Counted from the first letter of the stretch, positions 1 through 8,760 are shown. The stretch is 64,000 bases of DNA from GWE2-40-63 sp050179685 (GCA_050179685.1 JBFXEW010000002.1:1-64000), one strand, 5' to 3'. Notes: generated by a model not told the origin, from the sequence alone. Made by a program: numbers and translations.

Positions 1-117
1 GCTGCTACTGGATGGAATTTAAAGAAAATGATGGAGAAGTTGAAACAGGAACTTCTCCACCTATATCTTTTACTCAAATCAAGATATTTTTATTTTTACT
101 TAAATTTGAGTTCGTAA
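1..117 (+). CDS. C-terminal end of a possible transposase (cut by window edge)
   Basis: Frame 1 is open from the first base to a TAA at 115-117 and gives 38 residues starting AATGWNLKKMMEKLKQ. A small-residue stretch followed by xNLKKMxxxL near the C-terminus resembles the tail of IS1182/IS5-like DDE transposases of Bacteroidota. This is a family resemblance from memory, and only the tail is visible. A 9-bp inverted repeat (33-41 and 50-58, 8-nt loop) lies inside the frame. It could be any gene with a basic helical tail; the left neighbour is needed to decide. Confidence 0.4.
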   Translation, partial: AATGWNLKKMMEKLKQELLHLYLLLKSRYFYFYLNLSS

Positions 118-210
118 GGAACGACTATATAGCCTTATCATAACTAATCAAGCTCTAAATAAAGAGTTAAAGCAGTTTTTTATATTTTTATTGGACACTA
201 GTGAGTCCTA

Positions 211-2769
211 TTAATACACCATCAGCTTCGACTGCAATGTCTGATTATTTCCTGATACTTTAACCAGATACATTCCCTTAGGTAACTGCGCAGAGATTCG
301 CACCCTATTTATCGATGAAACTTCGTGCTGGTAAACTACAGCTCCGCTGAGTGAATATACCAGCAGCGATTCCATAGCAAAAGGAGCATCTACGGTAAAG
401 TTACCCGAATTGCCTGGATTGGGAAATACACTCAGGAGCTTACTATTATCGGATTCCTCAATACCTGATACTTCGTCGTCGTACCAGAATTCTACCACAT
501 TATGTCCTGCGCTAAGGGTGTATTGCCGGTTGCCATCGCCTCCCAAATCGTGAAACTCGGCGGTTCCCCAATTGGCATTGATGCGCGCTTTAAATTCAAT
601 ATTATCGTTGGTTGCAAAACCAAACTCGGTAAAAACGTATATCCCATCGTTATTGCCATCGTAAACCCTGGGTCCACCGCTCCAATCGTTGTAGGTTCCG
701 GCCACATCGATAAAATCGGTTTGCGGATTAAAAGTACCTTTCCGTATTTGCTCGTTCATATTGATGCGATAAGTAATAAAAGCCACACCGGCATTCCCGT
801 TTTCGCCACCCGGAGTAAAGAAAGCCTGTTCAAGCCAGTTTTCGGAAGCATCGAAACCACTGGAATAATTCGGTTCCTGAGCCGGATAATCCAAACTGAA
901 TATGCTCGCAAAACCGGTTTCAAACGAATCGAACAAACCCACCGATTCGCCGCTGGCACTTAGCTTAAAACTGGCATGATTGGGCCCCTGGTATTTTTCA
1001 TCGTCGGCCCAGATAATGTAGTATTCGCCGGGTTCAAGCACCTTATTGGGTAAGCCGTATTTTGACGGATTCAACAAGTCGTCGCTCAGGTAAAGGCCTT
1101 CAAGGTTCACTGCCTGAGTCCCCTGGTTACGAATTTCAATCCAATCGTCGGTTTCGCCGTAATTATCGACAATGGTTGCGCTATTGCCCGCCATTAGCTC
1201 GGTAATTTTTAATTCCAGTGTACTCTCGCCAATAGTTATGCTGTAATGGCCAAACGAGGGCTCGCGGGTAAGCTTAGCCCCGGCATCGCTGGCTTCGATA
1301 TAATAATTTACCGTTCCCGATTCCGAGAGGGCTGGCAACTGTGCCACATATTTTCCTGTGGTATTTTGTGTCAGTGTCACCGAATTCCAGGCACCATTGT
1401 TTACCTGATAAAAGAGTTCTCCGCCAGGAGTCGGCTCATCGTCGGTAATATCGGCCTGAATAACTATGAGTTGATTCAGCCTTGGAAAATTATGATATAC
1501 GTTTTCGACAATAGGTGCTATGGGATTAAGCACCAGTTGCTGCTTTATGCTGTTTATACGTGTGGTAATATAAGGTTTTAAGCCATATTTAACATGAGCG
1601 CCCAATGCTTCGGTATAGGAACGATTAAAATCAGCATAAGTATAGCCATAATCGAGGGTGCGATAATTATCGGCTTCGGCCGATGCATCAATCTTTGCTT
1701 TGATGGCATCGATTTCACTGAAATAGAACTCAGGATCGGCAAACTCCGTTATTAATTGGTTAATAAAGAAAGAAAAACGATCGCGGTAAACGGGATTGGC
1801 AAAAACTTTTGAGCTTAAGGGTCGGTTCCCTGCCCACCAATTGTATATATTGTGTGTTCCCCAATCCACACCAAACCAATCAATACCAAAAGTATTGTCC
1901 ACATCGTAAGGGATAAATTCAAATTTGCCGGTAAATTTATTATTGAACAGGTAATAATTATTTGGATTATAAGAATACGCATCCCAGTGCCCGGTAAATA
2001 TCTCCACAGCCAGGTAACGCAAAAAACCGTTTATGTTGAAAATGGGTTCCACATCTTCGGGGAAATCGGCTGCACTGGTTTGATTAATTACTTTAGTAAG
2101 GTTTATTAAATCGGAATAATCATCGAGCTCCTCATTGGTTTTTAATTCGTAGTTTTCGTTTTTGTAATCCTGCTTATTGGTTCCCAAATAGGACAAATCG
2201 GCCGGATATGTGCATTTGTAAAGGTTTCCGTAATCGTTATCATAGCGGCTTTGTACAAATTCCTCGTCGATATGCTCCACATTGATGTATAAACCGTAGT
2301 AATTGTTGTTAATATAAACTTCGACATGGTTACTGCGCGAGCCCGCTACCTGCATTTGACGGAATAAATTCCAGGCCAAAAAACTACGGATTACCGAAGG
2401 GTCGTTATGTTCGCCGTTCAGGTTCATTTTTTCGATGCCATAAAACTTACCCCCCGGGGTAAAAGTGTTGAAAGAAATCTTAAAGGATTTTTTTGCCGAT
2501 TGTCGCGAAGTATTTCCGCGTAAGCGAAAACCCACGTTTTCAACTTCATCTATCAAACCTGCGGCGGAATATTTAAAACCGGCTTTAAACTCGTAATCCG
2601 AATCAACATTTTGGTAAATCCAGGCCAGACTATCGGGGTGAATGGTAATATCGACCCGGGGAAGCACATCGGTACGATAAATATGATTAACTCCCGGAAA
2701 ATTAGGTTGACTTTGTACAACACCAGCTAAGAGCAGGAAAAACAGAGTTAAGTGTAAACTTCGTTTCAT
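211..2769 (-). CDS. Secreted CotH-like protein with lamin-tail domain and T9SS sorting domain
   Basis: 852 residues. A signal peptide (about residues 1-20, ending VVQSQ) is followed by a CotH kinase-like domain with LRGNTSRQSAKKSFK near residue 83 and FIPYDVDNTFG near 288, the latter resembling the metal-binding Asp motif of the spore-coat kinase CotH. Next come a linker, a lamin-tail-like domain (about 525-640, ending EPGEYYIIWADDE), and a beta-sandwich beginning RINMNEQIRKGTFNP with AGTYNDWSGG, resembling glycan-binding modules attached to amylases. Residues about 780-852 are a type IX secretion C-terminal domain (VFPNPGNSGNFTV, KGMYLVKV). The protein should be exported and probably surface-bound. 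The substrate is unknown: CotH kinases phosphorylate proteins, but Bacteroidota members are uncharacterised. It is followed on the same strand by no gene and lies downstream of the amylase. Confidence 0.85.
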   Translation of the reverse strand: MKRSLHLTLFFLLLAGVVQSQPNFPGVNHIYRTDVLPRVDITIHPDSLAWIYQNVDSDYEFKAGFKYSAAGLIDEVENVGFRLRGNTSRQSAKKSFKISFNTFTPGGKFYGIEKMNLNGEHNDPSVIRSFLAWNLFRQMQVAGSRSNHVEVYINNNYYGLYINVEHIDEEFVQSRYDNDYGNLYKCTYPADLSYLGTNKQDYKNENYELKTNEELDDYSDLINLTKVINQTSAADFPEDVEPIFNINGFLRYLAVEIFTGHWDAYSYNPNNYYLFNNKFTGKFEFIPYDVDNTFGIDWFGVDWGTHNIYNWWAGNRPLSSKVFANPVYRDRFSFFINQLITEFADPEFYFSEIDAIKAKIDASAEADNYRTLDYGYTYADFNRSYTEALGAHVKYGLKPYITTRINSIKQQLVLNPIAPIVENVYHNFPRLNQLIVIQADITDDEPTPGGELFYQVNNGAWNSVTLTQNTTGKYVAQLPALSESGTVNYYIEASDAGAKLTREPSFGHYSITIGESTLELKITELMAGNSATIVDNYGETDDWIEIRNQGTQAVNLEGLYLSDDLLNPSKYGLPNKVLEPGEYYIIWADDEKYQGPNHASFKLSASGESVGLFDSFETGFASIFSLDYPAQEPNYSSGFDASENWLEQAFFTPGGENGNAGVAFITYRINMNEQIRKGTFNPQTDFIDVAGTYNDWSGGPRVYDGNNDGIYVFTEFGFATNDNIEFKARINANWGTAEFHDLGGDGNRQYTLSAGHNVVEFWYDDEVSGIEESDNSKLLSVFPNPGNSGNFTVDAPFAMESLLVYSLSGAVVYQHEVSSINRVRISAQLPKGMYLVKVSGNNQTLQSKLMVY

Positions 2770-2860
2770 AAAACTTTTTTAAATGAGTGGCAAAAATAGA
2801 AAAACAAGCATGTGCCATTATAAACTAAAATCCGCAGGTGTATTATAAATTATCCACGAA

Positions 2861-2882
2861 CCTGCCCATCCGTTCAGGCGGG
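2861..2882. repeat. REP-like CCTGCC...GGCGGG hairpin
   Basis: CCTGCC (2861-2866) pairs with GGCGGG (2877-2882), with one G-T wobble and a 10-nt loop. The same hairpin with a different loop recurs at 6246-6264 and 6972-6992, always in gene-free DNA, so it is a dispersed short palindromic repeat. Confidence 0.6.
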
Positions 2883-3059
2883 TTAACACGAATACTCTTT
2901 TCACCCAAATTGGTAAAAAGATCTCTATGCAACTTTTTGTTATTAATACTATCCTCTTTTTCTATTGTGGAACTTAAGAAAAATAAAGAAGTTGTTCAAA
3001 TAGTACTATTCATAACCAAAAACTTACCATTTGAAAACATTCTTAAAAATGGAACACTA

Positions 3060-3123
3060 ATGACGCGGATTTAGGCTGATTTTCACAGATCAGTCTGCGA
3101 TAATCCGTTATTTTCTGCGTCAT
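3060..3123. repeat. Imperfect inverted repeat ATGACGC...GCGTCAT
   Basis: Outer arms ATGACGC (3060-3066) and GCGTCAT (3117-3123) enclose GGATT/AATCC and an inner hairpin CTGAT (3076-3080)/ATCAG (3089-3093). The wording (gacgcggattt, cacagatca, tctgcgtcatcagcgtt) resembles a degenerate intergenic repeat I associate with Bacteroidota genomes. Function unknown. Confidence 0.5.
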
Positions 3124-3212
3124 CAGCGTTCTCTATATCTAAAATTGAATACAGTTTGTTTAAATTCTCTACGCTTTCTAATCGATATTATGACATTGTC
3201 TTAAACGGTAAA

Positions 3213-6005
3213 CTATTCTTTAATAAAGCGTCCGGTATGCAAATTTCCGTCTGCATCAGCTGCAGAAATTACATAAACGCCTTTATTGAAATCCGATACA
3301 TCGATATACTGAAGGGCTTTAGTAGTAGTTGTTTTATAAACCACCTGCCCAATCATGTTGTAAACACTAATCTGTTCAAACTGGTTTAATCCAAAAACAT
3401 ACAGCTCATTGGCCACCGGATTGGGATATACCTTTAACTGGCTTTTGAACACCTCACCTGCCGTGTTATCGTTTACCGAAGGATTAATATCGGGGATATC
3501 AAACTTTTTGGTGGTGTACAAGCGGTATTCGCCGGGAGCTAAGGCCAATTCGGCCTGGGTATCGGTAACATTCAGTTCTTCGCCGGTATAGAATTCGTAC
3601 CAGGTTCCGGTTTGCTGGAAAGCAGGAACAATAGTTCCGGGAACCACACCGAAATTACCCAAAACCACCACATCCATATCGTCGTGATTCAGGTGAATCT
3701 TTTTCATGGCACCGCTTACCGAAAGCACAAAATCGGTAGTTTTAAATGCCGGTTCCGTGGTCTTTAATTTAGCCAATTGTGAATAAACATCGTACACGCG
3801 GTCGCGGGAATTAACCTGCTGATACGACCATAAAATAGGTTTTTCGCCTACCCGTCCATTTTGATCGATGGAAATATCGTAACCCAATTCGCCAAACTGC
3901 CAAATCATTTTTGGCCCCGGAATGGTCAGGAAGAAATTGGCGGCCAGCTCCATCCGGTTTAAAGCCGTATAAAGCTCTTTGGTTGAATAGTCGCCACTGG
4001 CATTTCCGTATTGAAGGTTTTTATACATCAAACGCTCTTCGTCGTGGCTTTCCATATAGCCCACCACATGTGGATTGTTCCATCCGCGTTTTTTGTATGA
4101 TATCCATGAAAAGTCTGAATTATCGTTCCATCCCATGGTAGCCTCGTTATAACTGTGGTTTATATTACCCCACAACAAGATGCCGTAATTGGCGAGTTCT
4201 TTTTCTTCAGTATTATCCGACAAATGTTCAAAAATTACATAGGTATTTGGATTCACTTCCTTAATCTTATCGGTCATTCGTTTCAGGTTGGCGATACGGG
4301 CGGCATCGTAAGCGCTACCCCAATCCGAAGGTCCATAAACGGTATTCGAAAATCCTTTGGTAAAATCGAAGCGGAACCCATCGACTTTGTAATGGGTCAA
4401 CCAGAAGGCGTTAACACTATCGACAAAAGCCTTGGTATGCGGACTTTCGTGATTGAAATCGTAACCCCAATGGGCATCGGTATTTTGAAAGTTGTGTTCA
4501 ACATTGTACCAGGGATTGTTGGCGGCAGGTTTTCCGTTCTCGAAGTACATGCGCACCAGCGGGCTTTGTCCGTAAGAATGATTTAATACAATGTCGATTA
4601 CCACGGCAATACCTCGTTTGTGGCATTCGTCGATTAATAGTTTCAGATCGTTTTTGTGCCCATAATATTTATCGGGAGCAAAATAAAACGAAGGATTGTA
4701 ACCCCAGCTTGAATTGCCTTCGAACTCGTTAACCGGCATCAATTCCAACACATTAACACCCAAACGCTGCAAATAGTCGAGCGTGTCGGCAATGGTTTTG
4801 TAAGAATGGGTAGCTACAAAATCACGAATCAGCATTTCGTAAACCACCATATCGGTAACTGCCGGCGGGGTAAAGTTTTCAACTTCCCACTGATAAGCTT
4901 CCTGAGCTGTTTGGAATACCGAAACAGCCTGGGTGGTTTTATCGGCAGGGTAAGGTTTTAAATCGGGATAAGTAGTTGATGAAATGTATTTGTCGTTCCA
5001 GGGATCGAGAATCTTTTCGGTGTAAGGATCGGCTACTACAATTTCACCATCAATCCAATATTGGTAGGCATATTCAGCTCCGGCTTCCAAGTTGTTCAGG
5101 GTAAACCAGAAATGCGTGCCATCGGGTGTTTTATTCATCATCCAGGTAGTTGCAGTAACCTGAAGAGATGTTGGTTCCGAAAACGTAGTTTCCAGGGTTT
5201 TAGCCACGTCCCAATCATTAAAATCACCAATCAGGTAAACATATTCCTTTTGCGGAGCGTGCAATACCAAAGTCACCGTTTCGTCGTCGATATAATTGAT
5301 TCCTTTGTTTACTCCCTGCGGAAGTTCAGCAAGCACAGGCTCCTGGCGTACGTAATAGTAGGCTGAATCAAAGACACTGGTAGTTTCATCTTTAGCTTCA
5401 ACCTTAATCCAGTGTTTGCCCTGGGTAGTTACCGTCCAGTTGCTGGTAAGCTCAGCCTGGTTGGTTCGGGCAATTACTTTGTTATCGTGATACAGAATGA
5501 TGCTATCGGCCAGATTGGCTGCTGCCTTAATCTCAAAACTGGCATCCATGGGAACCAGCAAACTGGTTTCGGGGGTTAGCAGCGATACACTTAAGGTAAC
5601 TTCGTACACCTCGGTAAACAAATCGGCTGATTGGGCAGTGCCGGCTGCATTACGGAACACAAAACAAAGCTCGGTAACTTTTTCGCCACTGGCCACACCA
5701 TAAAATTCGTTGATGGATGGAGTGATTTCCAATTCGTACAAATCGGTTCCCACACGGGTTAATTTGGGTTGTGCCGTATTAACCCCCCAGTTGCCTATAA
5801 CATATTTCCATTGTCCACTACCTTCGATAGTAACTCCGGTGTGGGCATAAACATCACCGGTATAGGCTTCAAGACCGGTTCCGGTGGCATTGAAAATAAC
5901 TTTAACCGCGGCATCGGCCTTTGGAAAGGCCGGATCGGTTGAAAGGATTTGCGCATTAAGCCCCAGGGCCATTGCCAACAGAAAAAATAGTAGTAGTTGC
6001 TTCAT
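3213..6005 (-). CDS. Secreted GH13 alpha-amylase with T9SS sorting domain
   Basis: 930 residues; signal peptide ends near GLNAQ (residue 19). N-terminal beta domains include a CBM48-like piece (LIGDFNDWD, about 260). The GH13 barrel starts near 385 (VVYEMLIRDF). The four GH13 regions are visible: VVIDIVLNH; GFRFDFTKG with nucleophile D547; YVIFEHLSD with acid/base E593; MESHDEERL with D655. The last about 75 residues are a Por/T9SS sorting domain (VYPNPVANELYVFG, NKGVYVISA). It therefore cuts alpha-1,4-glucans outside the cell, delivering oligosaccharides to the SusCD systems. It is transcribed alone, with its own copy of the bipartite operator upstream (6152-6186) shared with both susC genes. 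Amylase family assignment is secure; exact subfamily and product size are not. Confidence 0.93.
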   Translation of the reverse strand: MKQLLLFFLLAMALGLNAQILSTDPAFPKADAAVKVIFNATGTGLEAYTGDVYAHTGVTIEGSGQWKYVIGNWGVNTAQPKLTRVGTDLYELEITPSINEFYGVASGEKVTELCFVFRNAAGTAQSADLFTEVYEVTLSVSLLTPETSLLVPMDASFEIKAAANLADSIILYHDNKVIARTNQAELTSNWTVTTQGKHWIKVEAKDETTSVFDSAYYYVRQEPVLAELPQGVNKGINYIDDETVTLVLHAPQKEYVYLIGDFNDWDVAKTLETTFSEPTSLQVTATTWMMNKTPDGTHFWFTLNNLEAGAEYAYQYWIDGEIVVADPYTEKILDPWNDKYISSTTYPDLKPYPADKTTQAVSVFQTAQEAYQWEVENFTPPAVTDMVVYEMLIRDFVATHSYKTIADTLDYLQRLGVNVLELMPVNEFEGNSSWGYNPSFYFAPDKYYGHKNDLKLLIDECHKRGIAVVIDIVLNHSYGQSPLVRMYFENGKPAANNPWYNVEHNFQNTDAHWGYDFNHESPHTKAFVDSVNAFWLTHYKVDGFRFDFTKGFSNTVYGPSDWGSAYDAARIANLKRMTDKIKEVNPNTYVIFEHLSDNTEEKELANYGILLWGNINHSYNEATMGWNDNSDFSWISYKKRGWNNPHVVGYMESHDEERLMYKNLQYGNASGDYSTKELYTALNRMELAANFFLTIPGPKMIWQFGELGYDISIDQNGRVGEKPILWSYQQVNSRDRVYDVYSQLAKLKTTEPAFKTTDFVLSVSGAMKKIHLNHDDMDVVVLGNFGVVPGTIVPAFQQTGTWYEFYTGEELNVTDTQAELALAPGEYRLYTTKKFDIPDINPSVNDNTAGEVFKSQLKVYPNPVANELYVFGLNQFEQISVYNMIGQVVYKTTTTKALQYIDVSDFNKGVYVISAADADGNLHTGRFIKE

Positions 6006-6091
6006 AGTTTCTCGAAATTAATTAATTGCTAACCTTTCCTTAACCAAGGACAGCTAAGTGTCCCCACCCATTTTGGAATAAGTTTTCACGC

Positions 6092-6099
6092 TAAAAATA
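6092..6099 (-). promoter_or_regulatory. Putative -7 element of the amylase gene
   Basis: On the minus strand this reads TATTTTTA, one mismatch from the Bacteroidota -7 consensus TAnnTTTG. It is called mainly by position: its end lies 59.5 bp from the centre of the upstream palindrome, exactly as in both susC promoters. Leader to the start codon is 86 nt. No clear -33 TTTG is present. Confidence 0.5.
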
Positions 6100-6151
6100 G
6101 CTATAATAGAACAAATTACCCATTAAGGCATGAGCATGTAAAGAGAACAAA

Positions 6152-6186
6152 CGATTCCGCAAACGGTTGAATATGTTGAATAACAT
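6152..6186. promoter_or_regulatory. Bipartite operator upstream of the amylase
   Basis: The first palindrome, CGATTCCGCAAACG (6152-6165, centre 6158.5), has a degenerate left arm. The second, ATGTT-GAAT-AACAT (6173-6186, centre 6179.5), is perfect. Centre-to-centre spacing is 21 bp. The same pair in the same order is found at 15054-15093 and 21134-21168. The CG-centred form suits a LacI-family protein; the regulator at 21347-22366 is the obvious candidate (inference). Confidence 0.7.
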
Positions 6187-6245
6187 TTATTTGTTGGTGG
6201 TATTAAAAACGGGTGGTAAATTCTTTTCACCACAAAGGTCACAGA

Positions 6246-6264
6246 CCTGCCCGCGACAGGCGGG
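6246..6264. repeat. REP-like CCTGCC...GGCGGG hairpin
   Basis: Second copy of the hairpin seen at 2861-2882; arms 6246-6251 and 6259-6264. It is embedded in the truncated leading unit of the tandem array. Confidence 0.55.
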
Positions 6265-6971
6265 GTTCCACAAAGATTTTTCTCTGTGTGCCTCTGTGTG
6301 CTCCAGCAACGCAGTTGCGGGTGGTTAAAGAAAATTTACCACGAAGACCACAAAGGTTCACAAAGATTTCTTTCCCGATAAAGGCCCGACTCTTTCTGCC
6401 GAGCAAGCAAAATTGATTTAAATAAATTGCCTGCTCCCTAAACCTAAAGTTGCCATAAAATAAACAAAACCAAATAAAAAAAATCTCTGTGTGCCTCTGT
6501 GTGCTCTAGCAACGCAGTTGCGGGTGGTTAAAGAAAATTCACCACAAAGACCACAAAGGTTCACAAAGATTTCTTTCCCGATAAAGGCCCGTCTCTTTCT
6601 GTTGAACAAGCAAAATTGATTTAAATAAATTGCCTGCTCCCTATACCTAAAGTTGCCATAAAATAAACAAAACCAAATAAAAAAAATCTCTGTGTGCCTC
6701 TGTGTGCTCTAGCAACGCAGTTGCGGGTGGTTAAAGAAAATTCACCACAAAGACCACAAAGACCACAAAGGTTCACAAAGATTTCTTTCCCGATAAAGGC
6801 CCGACTCTTTCTGCCGAGCAAGCAAAATTGATTTAAATAATTTGCCTGCTCCCTAAACCTAAAGTTGCCATAAAATAAACAAAACCAAATAAAAAAAATC
6901 TCTGTGTGCCTCTGTGTGCTCTAGCAACGCAGTTGCGGGTGGTAAAAGCAATTCACCACAAAGAACACAGA

Positions 6972-6992
6972 CCTGCCCGATGGTTAGGTGGG
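6972..6992. repeat. REP-like CCTGCC...GGTGGG hairpin
   Basis: Third copy; arms 6972-6977 and 6987-6992 with two G-T wobbles. It interrupts the 151-bp unit of the tandem array, suggesting insertion or replacement after the array formed. Confidence 0.5.
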
Positions 6993-7309
6993 TGAACACA
7001 GATATTAAACAGTGACAGTTGCCATAAAATAAACAAAACAAAAAAAAAATCTCTGTGGGCCTCTGTGGGCTCTAGCAACGCAGTTGCGGGTGGTTAAAGA
7101 AAATTCACCACAAAGACCACAAAGACCACAAAGGTTCACAAAGATTTCTTTCCCGATAAAGGCCCGACTCTTTCTGTGGGGCAAGCAAAATTGATTTAAA
7201 TAATTTGCCTGCTCCCTAAACCTAAAATTGCCATAAAATAAACAAAACCAAATAAAAAAAATCTCTGTGTGCCTCTGTGTGCTCTAGCAACGCAGTTGCG
7301 GGTGGTTAA

Positions 7310-7943
7310 ATTTTTCTCTTACTCTCCTAAAAAGCTTCATTTTTGAAAAAAAACATCCCCCAACAGCTATACCTGAGCTTTTTTTGTAGTAAAATGGCTT
7401 CCCGGATCCGGAAAAATCAGCCCCAAAAACACTCTAGTCGCTAATCCATTGAAATAAGACTACTTCTGGAGTTTTTAAGGTTTATTCCTCAGGAAAAATG
7501 TCTTATTTCTCAAATCTAAGGACATCCCAACCGGGCGATATGGACTTTTTCCCGTGAAAAAGGGCTTACTGACCAGGAACAATGGGTATATTTTCCAGAT
7601 TCGACCCCTCTTACCAGAGAATAAGGGTCAATTCTGGAGTTTCACCCCATCGTGCCACAGAATAGGGTTCGATTCTCCGGTTTTACCCCATCGTGCCCGG
7701 CTGGATGTCGTATTTTTTGGGAAAAAGTTCATACTTCCGGGTTGTGATCCCCTTTGGCTATAGTCTGAATAGCTTTCTTCCCTGAGAAATATGCGTGTAA
7801 AGTACCGGGGTTGTTTTTTTGAAAAGTTGCAAGGTATACTTTTTATCCAAAAAAATCAATTTTTAAGCGCTTAAATTATGACGCTCAGCCAGATAGACAC
7901 TTTTTTAAAAAATTTTGCCCCCACCCTTAAAAAGCTAAGGCCT
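7310..7943. other. Gene-free stretch with degenerate short repeats
   Basis: About 630 bp between the tandem array and the next gene's control region. It contains weakly repeated phrases (gggtcaattctggagtttcaccccatcgtg, then gggttcgattctccggttttaccccatcgtg, at about 7625-7695), written here as similar ~49-bp units. No open frame with a recognisable protein is present; a 69-codon plus-strand frame at 7554 runs through these repeats and is not credible. Confidence 0.5.
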
Positions 7944-7959
7944 GCGCAAGCGTTTGCGC
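7944..7959. promoter_or_regulatory. LacI/PurR-like palindrome upstream of 8032
   Basis: GCGCAA-GCGT-TTGCGC is a perfect 6-bp inverted repeat. Its core CGCAAGCGTTTGCG is one base from a symmetric, CG-centred LacI/PurR-type operator. It lies about 15 bp upstream of the proposed -33 element. It shares CGTTTGCG with the minus-strand reading of the amylase/susC operators but has a different arm arrangement, so it may be another regulator's site or a simple hairpin. Confidence 0.35.
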
Positions 7960-7973
7960 TGTTTTAAAACAAC

Positions 7974-8005
7974 TTGCTATTGTGCCTCAAATAGTTATAA
8001 CTTTG
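7974..8005 (+). promoter_or_regulatory. Promoter of the unknown gene at 8032
   Basis: TTG (7974-7976) is followed after 21 bp by TAACTTTG (7998-8005), matching the Bacteroidota -33/-7 pattern (TTTG, ~19-21 bp, TAnnTTTG). The -7 ends 26 bp before the ATG. Confidence 0.5.
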
Positions 8006-8031
8006 ATTTGAATTTTAAATCCCTCAATTGT

Positions 8032-8760
8032 ATGCCAAAAATTACATTTCCAACAAGCGACCAGGACAGACTGGTCCTGTTACAGAAAATCGGGGCCACC
8101 GCAGCCCAGGATCAAAGCAAGGGGCTCAACTACCTGAGTGAAGAAACCCTGCAAAAAGTAAACAATCAGCTACCCGGCCTTCAAACGGCTTATTCGGCAT
8201 TGGCCGCCAAATTTAGTCACCGTTCGCAGGAGGCGGCTGAACGCGATGGCGCTTTAAGCCAGCTTGAACTTTACGTGCGCGATGCCTGGGATGGGGTTAA
8301 GCGAAGGGTGCGGCGGAATAAGGAGCCGGCCCAGGTACTGGCCCTTTATAAATTGCCTTTAAGTGGCGACATACCAAAAATTACCAATCGTGAAGCCTGG
8401 ATTGAAATGGCCAAAAGCATTATACTGGGTGACGCCGAAGCGGTCAGTCAGGGTTACCCGGCCATGACTTCACCTACCAGTGCCGAAATACAGGCCTTGG
8501 TTGACAATGCCCTGCTCGAGAGCAACGAGGCCGTAGCTGCCGATCGGGAATACGATACGGCCCAGGCAGCCATGGAGCCCTTACGCACCAGCACGGGTGA
8601 GTTGTTTAAAGATGTATATGCCGAACTGCAATTTAACCTGCGTAAGTTGGATGCCCCCAGCCAGCGGCGCATTATAAAAACCTACGGTTTCCGCTACTAT
8701 TACCAGCCCGGTGAACCGGCTGAGCCGGAAACCACCGAGCCCGTACCTGAAGTGGAATAA
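8032..8760 (+). CDS. Conserved-looking protein of unknown function, 242 residues
   Basis: The start is placed at the ATG at 8032 (MPKITFPTSDQD) because a -7 element sits just upstream; a longer reading from 7954 would place the promoter inside the gene. I do not recognise the family. The protein has no signal peptide or membrane segment. It is mostly alpha-helical in character, with Ala/Gln/Glu-rich stretches, a basic patch VKRRVRRNKEP near residue 88, and an acidic Pro/Glu tail (last 25 residues). Base composition is visibly more GC-rich than flanking genes. It is isolated between a repeat array and the convergent sus operon, ending at a shared terminator, which suggests an independent, possibly recently arrived gene. 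Confidence 0.75.
   Translation: MPKITFPTSDQDRLVLLQKIGATAAQDQSKGLNYLSEETLQKVNNQLPGLQTAYSALAAKFSHRSQEAAERDGALSQLELYVRDAWDGVKRRVRRNKEPAQVLALYKLPLSGDIPKITNREAWIEMAKSIILGDAEAVSQGYPAMTSPTSAEIQALVDNALLESNEAVAADREYDTAQAAMEPLRTSTGELFKDVYAELQFNLRKLDAPSQRRIIKTYGFRYYYQPGEPAEPETTEPVPEVE

Larger units (their letters stand above)
2770..3212. other. 443-bp gene-free stretch with dispersed repeats
   Basis: The stretch lies between the CotH-like gene start and the amylase end, both on the minus strand. It holds a REP-like hairpin (2861-2882) and a second structured repeat (3060-3123). Short open frames on the plus strand have no start context and no recognisable protein, so no gene is called. No convincing terminator for the amylase was found. 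Confidence 0.6.
6216..7309. repeat. Tandem array of ~203-212 bp repeats
   Basis: The landmark GTGGTT following GCAACGCAGTTGCGG recurs at 6321, 6524, 6727, 6939, 7090 and 7302, giving periods of 203, 203, 212, 151 and 212 bp. A truncated leading copy starts near 6216. The 9-bp differences come from an extra ACCACAAAG-type unit, and the 151-bp unit has an internal deletion with a REP-like hairpin at the junction. Each unit contains the small hairpin GCAAC-GCA-GTTGC. Minus-strand open frames of 60-66 codons inside the copies repeat with the array and look non-coding. Confidence 0.9.

Noticed and set aside
31..60. GGAGAAGTT/AACTTCTCC hairpin as a terminator
   Set aside because: It sits inside an open frame with no T tract; could be chance or an insertion-element feature.
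6418..7041. Three minus-strand frames of 60-66 codons in the tandem array
   Set aside because: They are copies of one repeat unit with no start context or recognisable protein; conserved because the DNA repeat is conserved.
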